11,439 nt of DNA, taken from NCBI GenBank assembly GCA_002339725.1, contig DDKN01000117.1, forward strand, positions 3,713 to 15,151, read 5' to 3'. Shown piece by piece: positions 5,946 through 11,439 of this stretch (its first letter is position 1; each line of letters begins with the position of its first letter). The translations under genes and the position numbers were made by a program. The notes below the pieces were generated by a model that had not been told where the DNA came from, ran no database searches, and was given only the letters and a program-made list of their open reading frames with translations. The DNA comes from Thiobacillus sp. UBA2597 (lineage in GTDB: Bacteria; Pseudomonadota; Gammaproteobacteria; Burkholderiales; Thiobacillaceae).

Positions 5946-5978
5946 GCCCCTGCTGGTTTGCGGCAGGGGCTTTTTCTT
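5946..5978 (+). terminator. Intrinsic terminator of the PhoX-family gene
   Basis: GCCCCTGC (5946-5953) pairs with GCAGGGGC (5963-5970) around a 9-nt loop, followed by TTTTTCTT. It isolates the PhoX-family unit from the secretion operon that starts about 150 bp downstream. Confidence 0.88.
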
Positions 5979-6128
5979 GGCGTGTCCGGGGTCGGGGCGA
6001 TACGTGCCGGTGGGCACCGGACGAATGGGCCGGACATTGTGTGATGGGTTGTCCCGCCATAGCCTGTGCCGGCCGGATTTGGCGCGCGGGGCGATAACGA
6101 TATCGATCACGCGGATGTGGGTTTAAAG

Positions 6129-6578
6129 ATGACGATGTGGACTTACCGAAAAACGTGGCAGCGGCCCGGCCGTTGGGGCGCGGCCGGCTTCACCCTGCTG
6201 GAATTGCTGGTGGTACTGGTGATCATCGGCCTCTTGGTCGGCTATGTCGCACCGCGCTTCTTTTCCCAGGTGGGCAAGTCGGAAGTGAAGGTGGCACGCG
6301 CGCAGATCAAGGCGCTGGAAGACGCGCTCGATCAATACCGTTTGGACATCGGGCGCTATCCCAGCACCGAGCAGGGCCTGCCCGCGCTCAATGCCCAGCC
6401 GGCCGGGGAAACCCGCTGGGCCGGGCCGTATCTGAAAAAGGCGGTGCCGATCGATCCCTGGGGTCATCCCTATCAATACCGCCTGCCGGGCGAACACGGC
6501 GAGTTCGACCTTTTCTCCCTGGGCAAGGACGGCCAGCCCGGCGGCACGGGCGAAGCGGCGGACATCGGCAACTGGTGA
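6129..6578 (+). CDS. gspG: Type II secretion-like major pseudopilin GspG
   Basis: GspG forms the main subunit of the periplasmic pseudopilus that pushes substrates or extends as a pilus-like fibre. The prepilin cleavage site is clear: G20 followed by F21-T-L-L-E25, with Glu at mature position 5, then a hydrophobic helix (about 21-40). The mature domain carries typical GspG landmarks: YPSTEQGLPAL, DPWGHPYQYRLPGEHG, and the calcium-loop end LGKDGQPGGTGEAADIGNW at the C-terminus. At 149 residues it is normal for the family. The start is uncertain because no strong ribosome site precedes 6129; 6135 is an alternative and 6066 would give an implausibly long leader. A leader of about 20 residues is longer than in many GspG. 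It heads a compact operon; gspF begins 2 nt after its stop. A prepilin peptidase must be encoded elsewhere. Confidence 0.93.
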   Translation: MTMWTYRKTWQRPGRWGAAGFTLLELLVVLVIIGLLVGYVAPRFFSQVGKSEVKVARAQIKALEDALDQYRLDIGRYPSTEQGLPALNAQPAGETRWAGPYLKKAVPIDPWGHPYQYRLPGEHGEFDLFSLGKDGQPGGTGEAADIGNW

Positions 6579-6580
6579 TC

Positions 6581-7758
6581 ATGCGCTTTGAAGTGCGGGG
6601 CCTGACGACTGCAGGGCGGGTGCGGCTGAGCGTTGAGGCGGCACATGCCGAGGCGGCGGCCGAGCAGGCCCGGCGCCAGGGTTTGACCGTGCTCTCGGTG
6701 CGCGGCAGTGGGGGGCTGGGCCGCTTCGCCCGGCGCTACCGTTTTCCCCTGATCTTGTTCAGCCGCGAATTGCTCGCGCTGCTGGCCAGCGGCCTGACCC
6801 TGGTCGAGGCCCTGCAGACCCTGGAAGAAAAAGAAAGCCGGGCCGAGACGCGTGAGGTGTTGCGCCGCGTCCTGCGCAGCCTGCACGAGGGCGAAACGTT
6901 CTCCAGCGCGATCGGCCAGCAGGCCGAAGCCTTTCCGCCCCTGTTCGTGGCGGCGGTGCGCGCGGCGGAGAAGACCAGCAACCTGGCCGAGGCCCTGGCG
7001 CGCTACATCGCCTATCAGGAGCAGGTCGAGCGCGTGCGCAACAAGGTGATCAGCGCCTCGGTCTACCCTTTGCTCTTGCTGGCGCTGGGCAGCCTGGTGG
7101 CACTGTTTCTCCTGGTCTATGTGGTGCCACGCTTTTCCTCGGTCTACGAAGGCAATCTCGCGCGCCTGCCCTGGGCCTCGCGCCTGCTCATGGAGTGGGG
7201 CACGCTGATGGCGCAGCATGCCACGGCGCTGGGCCTGGCTTTCCTCCTGCTGGTATTGGGCGCCGTCCAGCTGCTGCGCCAGCCCCAGGTGCGCGCCGCG
7301 CTCTCGCGCCGGTTCTGGCGCATCCCCGCCCTGGGCGAGCGCCTGCACGTGTTCCAGCTCACCCGCTTCTACCGCACGGTGGGCATGCTGCTCTCGGGCG
7401 GCATCCCGGCGGTCACCGCCCTGGGCATGGCCGAGGGTCTGCTCCACCCCGAGCTGCGGCTGCGCCTGCAGCGGGCGGCGGAGGACATCCGCGCAGGCCA
7501 GCCGATCTCGCGTGCGATGGAACGCGCCGGGCTGACCACGCCGGTCGCCTCGCGCATGCTGCGGGTGGGCGAGAAAAGCGGGCGCATGGGCGAGATGATG
7601 GAAGCCATCGCCACCTTTTACGACGACGAGATCGCCCGCTCGCTCGAGTGGTTCACCCGCTTGTTCGAGCCTTTGCTCATGGTGCTGATCGGCGGCCTCA
7701 TCGGCCTGATCCTGGTGCTGCTCTACATGCCGATCTTCGAGCTTGCCGGGAGCATGGA

Positions 7759-7762
<4 letters not shown>
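6581..7762 (+). CDS. gspF: Inner-membrane platform protein GspF (PilC-like)
   Basis: GspF/PilC is the polytopic inner-membrane platform that couples the assembly ATPase to pseudopilin insertion. The 393-residue chain contains two repeated T2SSF cytoplasmic domains (roughly 58-180 and 258-385). Each has the family's helical pattern, for example FSRELLALLASGLTLVEAL in the first and FYRTVGMLLSGGIPAVTAL in the second. The sequence VGEKSGRMGEMM in the second domain and VRAAEKTSNLAEAL in the first are the matching conserved turns. Three transmembrane segments are visible at about 162-182, 214-232 and 363-385. The N-terminal 50 residues form the small beta-rich lead domain common in PilC/GspF. The start ATG is 2 nt after gspG, and the stop overlaps the gspE start (ATGA). 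Length and topology are normal. Whether it serves secretion or a pilus depends on the operon context. Confidence 0.93.
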
Positions 7763-9412
<1,650 letters not shown>

Positions 9413-9432
<20 letters not shown>

Positions 9433-10168
9433 GCTGCGCATCGCCCTGCTGCCCGGGCGCGCCGCCCTGGCCGACCGAGAGGGCCAGGCCGTGGCCGAAG
9501 ACGCCAGCACCGGCTGGGCCGGGGCCTTGGCCGCCCTGGCCCGGCTGCTGGCGGAGCGCAAGGCCAAGGGCACGGCCTCGGTGGTGTTGTCGCAGCACTT
9601 CGTGCGCGGCTTCCTGTTGCCGCCGCCGGTGGCCTGGCTGAGCCGGCGCGAGATGCAGGCATGGCTGGTCGAGCAGTTGCGCGAACCGCTCGACGGCGGC
9701 GTGGGCTGGCAACTCGTCTGGCAGCCGGCCAGGCCGGGTCGGCCGATTCTGGTTTGCGCCGCCGAACACGCCTGGCTCGATGCCTTGCGCGATTCGTTGC
9801 GGGATGCCGGCATCAAGCTCGGCCGGCTGCAACCCTGGCTCGCCGTGGCCTTCAACCGGCGCCAGCCCGTGCTGCGCCGGGCCAGCGGCTGGTATGCCCT
9901 GCTCGAACCGGGCATGGCCTGCCTGATGCGGCTGGAGCAGGGCGAGCTCACCGCCTTGCGTCAACGCCAACTCGGCCCCGACCCGGTGAGCGAACTGCGC
10001 GGCATGATCGCGCGCGAGGCCCTGCTCGCCGGCAGCGTGGCCAGCGGCGAATTGTGGCTCGACAGTGCGGGCCTGCGCGGCGCCTGGCAGGACCTGGCGG
10101 CGCCCGAGATGCCGGTGCGCGAGTTGCCCGGCGCCACCAGCCTGCAGGGAGCGATGCTGGCCACATGA
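9413..10168 (+). CDS. Soluble PilM/GspL-cytoplasmic-domain-like assembly protein
   Basis: The 251-residue protein has no signal peptide or transmembrane segment, so it is cytoplasmic. By position (after gspE, before PilN- and PilO-like genes) and by its beginning (ELRIALLPGRAALADREG), it corresponds to PilM or to the cytoplasmic actin-like half of GspL, which docks the assembly ATPase to the membrane. The match is weak at sequence level, as expected for this fast-evolving family, and I cannot see a clear nucleotide-binding motif. The GTG start at 9413 is supported by GGAGGAG ending 7 nt upstream, inside gspE; the resulting 20-nt overlap implies translational coupling. The stop overlaps the next start as ATGA. 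In a canonical T2SS this domain would be fused to the membrane segment encoded by the next gene. The alternative is an MshI-type protein. Confident as a real gene, moderate for the role. Confidence 0.75.
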
Positions 10169-10680
10169 CCCGCTTGCGCCTCGACTTCGCCGCCCCGCGT
10201 TACCGGCCCTCCCTGCCGGGCGCCGCATTCCTGCTCGTCGGCCTGCTTGCCATGGGATGGACCGTGCAGGCCTACCAGGCGACGCAGGCCGAGCGTCTTC
10301 AATTGGAGCAGCGTCTGTCCGCGCTGCGCCAGAGTGCGGCCGAGGCGGGCAAGCGGCCGAGTGCGGCGGCGGATCTGCGCCAGGCGGCGAATGCCGCGGC
10401 CAGGCAGCGGTTGGACCTGCCCTGGGCGCAGTTGACCGACGCCCTGCATCAGGCGCGTGGCAGGGACATCGGCCTGCTTTCGCTCGAGGCGGACGGCCGC
10501 CAAGGGCAACTGACTTTGCTCGCCCAGGCGCGCAGTTACGATGCCATGCTGGCCTTCTACCAGCGCCTGCAAGCAAGCGCGGGCATCACGGCGGTGAGCC
10601 TGGCCCAGCATGAATGGGTGGAAAGCGACGGCGCCCAGGCGGTCGGCTTCACCCTGCGCCTGCGCTGGGGGCAGCCATGA
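10165..10680 (+). CDS. PilN-like (GspL C-terminal-like) bitopic membrane protein
   Basis: The 171-residue protein has a short cytoplasmic N-terminus, one transmembrane helix (about 19-37, AAFLLVGLLAMGWTVQAY), then a coiled-coil region rich in Gln/Ala/Arg/Glu (about 38-95). A compact alpha-beta domain follows (about 100-171), with LLSLEADGRQGQLTLLAQA and a closing VGFTLRLRW. This is the architecture of PilN and of the membrane/periplasmic part of GspL, which joins the PilM-like partner to the PilO/GspM-like protein. The usual PilN N-terminal NLLPWR-type motif that docks PilM is not present, so the docking surface may differ or this may be a GspL-derived version. Both ends overlap neighbours by 4 nt (ATGA), indicating coupled expression. 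Identification rests on topology, size and order more than on sequence identity. Confidence 0.75.
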   Translation: MTRLRLDFAAPRYRPSLPGAAFLLVGLLAMGWTVQAYQATQAERLQLEQRLSALRQSAAEAGKRPSAAADLRQAANAAARQRLDLPWAQLTDALHQARGRDIGLLSLEADGRQGQLTLLAQARSYDAMLAFYQRLQASAGITAVSLAQHEWVESDGAQAVGFTLRLRWGQP

Positions 10681-11204
10681 GACAGGTGCTGCAACTTTGG
10701 CTGCCTTATCTGCTCGGCCGCCTGGGTTGGCTGGGCGGCATCGGCGCGGTCCTGCTGACGGCCGCCATCGCTTTGCAGCTTGTCGTGCTGCAGCCGCAAG
10801 CCGAAGACAACCGGCGCCTGCAAGCCGAATGGCTGGCGCTCAGCCAAGATGCCCAGGCCCGCGTGGCCGAGGCGCGGCCGAATGAGGCGCTGCAAGACCT
10901 GGCGCCGACCACGATGGCGTCCGAGGCGATCGCCCGCTTGTTCGCCGCGGCCGACAGCGCCGGCCTGCTGCTGAGCCAGGGCGAGTATCGCCAGGTGAGC
11001 GAAAAGGGCAGTGGCCTGAGCCAGTATCAGATCACCTTGCCTTTGACCGGCAGCTACCCGGCCGTGCGGGCCTTCCTGAATGAGGCGATGGATCGGGAGC
11101 CGGGGCTCGCCCTGGTCGGCCTCAAGCTTTCGCGCGCCTCGGTGACGCAAAGCGAACTCGACGCCCGACTGCAATTGATCCTCTATCTGCGGGAGGCCGG
11201 ATGA
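10677..11204 (+). CDS. PilO/GspM-like bitopic membrane protein
   Basis: The 175-residue protein has a transmembrane helix at about 17-38 (GWLGGIGAVLLTAAIALQLVV) and an adjacent helical coil (about 40-65). Its periplasmic alpha-beta domain contains ITLPLTGSYPAVRAFLNEAM (about 118-137), a signature-like pattern of the PilO/GspM/GspM-b ferredoxin-like fold. In T2SS and type IV pili this protein pairs with the GspL/PilN-like protein to form the inner-membrane scaffold. The start at 10677 overlaps the previous gene by 4 nt and has a GGGGG tract upstream; the stop overlaps the next ATG by 4 nt. No truncation is seen. The call is moderate to good because the domain pattern and the operon position agree. 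Confidence 0.78.
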   Translation: MRQVLQLWLPYLLGRLGWLGGIGAVLLTAAIALQLVVLQPQAEDNRRLQAEWLALSQDAQARVAEARPNEALQDLAPTTMASEAIARLFAAADSAGLLLSQGEYRQVSEKGSGLSQYQITLPLTGSYPAVRAFLNEAMDREPGLALVGLKLSRASVTQSELDARLQLILYLREAG

Positions 11205-11439
11205 AGCCGCGGCAGCTCCTGCTCTTTGCCGCTCTGGCGCTGACCTTGTTCCTGGTTTGGCAGGCGGATCGCCACGCGGGCGAGGTCGAAGTGATCGAGG
11301 CGGTATCGCAACGGCCGGCGCGACCGATGGCCGAACCGGCCGCCGCCGCCGTCGCGCTCGATGACGCCAAGCCGCGCATCGCGCTGGCCGAGGGCGACCT
11401 GTTCCCCAGCCAGAGCTGGCGCCCGCCGCCGCCACCCCC
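11201..11439 (+). CDS. Start of a GspC/PilP-like inner-membrane protein, cut by the window end
   Basis: Only the first 79 codons are present. GGGAGG (11191-11196) precedes the ATG by 4 nt, and the start overlaps the previous stop. The visible part has an N-terminal membrane anchor (about 5-20, QLLLFAALALTLFLVW), an Ala/Pro-rich linker (about 30-55) and then DLFPSQSWRPPPPP, where the frame leaves the window. This DLF-x-x-x-SW-x-PPP motif before a proline run is what I remember from betaproteobacterial genes annotated as 'secretion system X translation initiation factor', which are more plausibly GspC/PilP-like linkers to the secretin. A secretin gene (gspD/pilQ-like) would be expected downstream. 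Identification is from position, anchor and this remembered motif only. Confidence 0.7.
   Translation, partial: MKPRQLLLFAALALTLFLVWQADRHAGEVEVIEAVSQRPARPMAEPAAAAVALDDAKPRIALAEGDLFPSQSWRPPPPP

Noticed and set aside
4504..6060. Long minus-strand open frame of 518 codons opposite the PhoX-family gene
   Set aside because: A mirror of the codon bias of the sense gene; the sense frame has signal peptide, motifs, ribosome site and terminator.
7195..7758. Extended N-terminus for GspE reading from 7195
   Set aside because: It would overlap gspF completely; the ATG at 7759 has a ribosome site and ATGA coupling, and gives normal GspE length.

Overview
The window looks like chromosomal DNA of a GC-rich betaproteobacterium. 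Composition, dense ATGA-coupled operons and the style of the GspG/GspF/GspE proteins suggest the Thiobacillaceae, Hydrogenophilales or Rhodocyclales. That is an impression from sequence style, not a database result. I see no transposase, integrase, tRNA, rRNA or CRISPR array.

Left part (1-2543): a tandem two-domain AAA+ ATPase, possibly cut by the left edge and possibly membrane-anchored. It is followed by a 106-residue protein made of an amphipathic helix, an acidic linker, a short conserved-looking core and four Asp/Trp/Ser repeats. Next is a 74-residue orphan protein between two intrinsic terminators. From 2544 to 2986 I see no convincing gene.

Middle (2987-4351): a minus-strand gene for a small exported protein. 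A 314-bp divergent intergenic region follows, unusually rich in inverted repeats, including a 12-bp perfect arm pair that competes with a smaller hairpin. Two overlapping genes of unknown function come next; the second encodes a small membrane protein.

Centre (4427-5978): a single-gene unit for an exported PhoX-family (DUF839) protein. Its promoter region has a TTGTCAT half-site 11 nt from a TATAGT -10, the spacing I recall for the PhoB-driven E. coli phoA promoter. A perfect 22-bp palindrome lies where the transcript should begin. Two hairpins close the unit, the second with a T-run.

Right part (6129 to the end): a tightly packed operon for a type II secretion-like or type IV pilus-like machine. 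The order is gspG (major pseudopilin), gspF (inner-membrane platform), gspE (assembly ATPase), a soluble PilM/GspL-like protein, a PilN-like protein, a PilO/GspM-like protein and the start of a GspC/PilP-like protein that runs off the window. All junctions after gspG-gspF overlap. In canonical T2SS, GspL is one protein; here its cytoplasmic and membrane/periplasmic parts appear as two genes, as in PilM-PilN. The gene order is also not the usual C-D-E-F-G. This matches what I remember of a poorly characterised betaproteobacterial T2SS relative sometimes annotated as 'secretion system X'.
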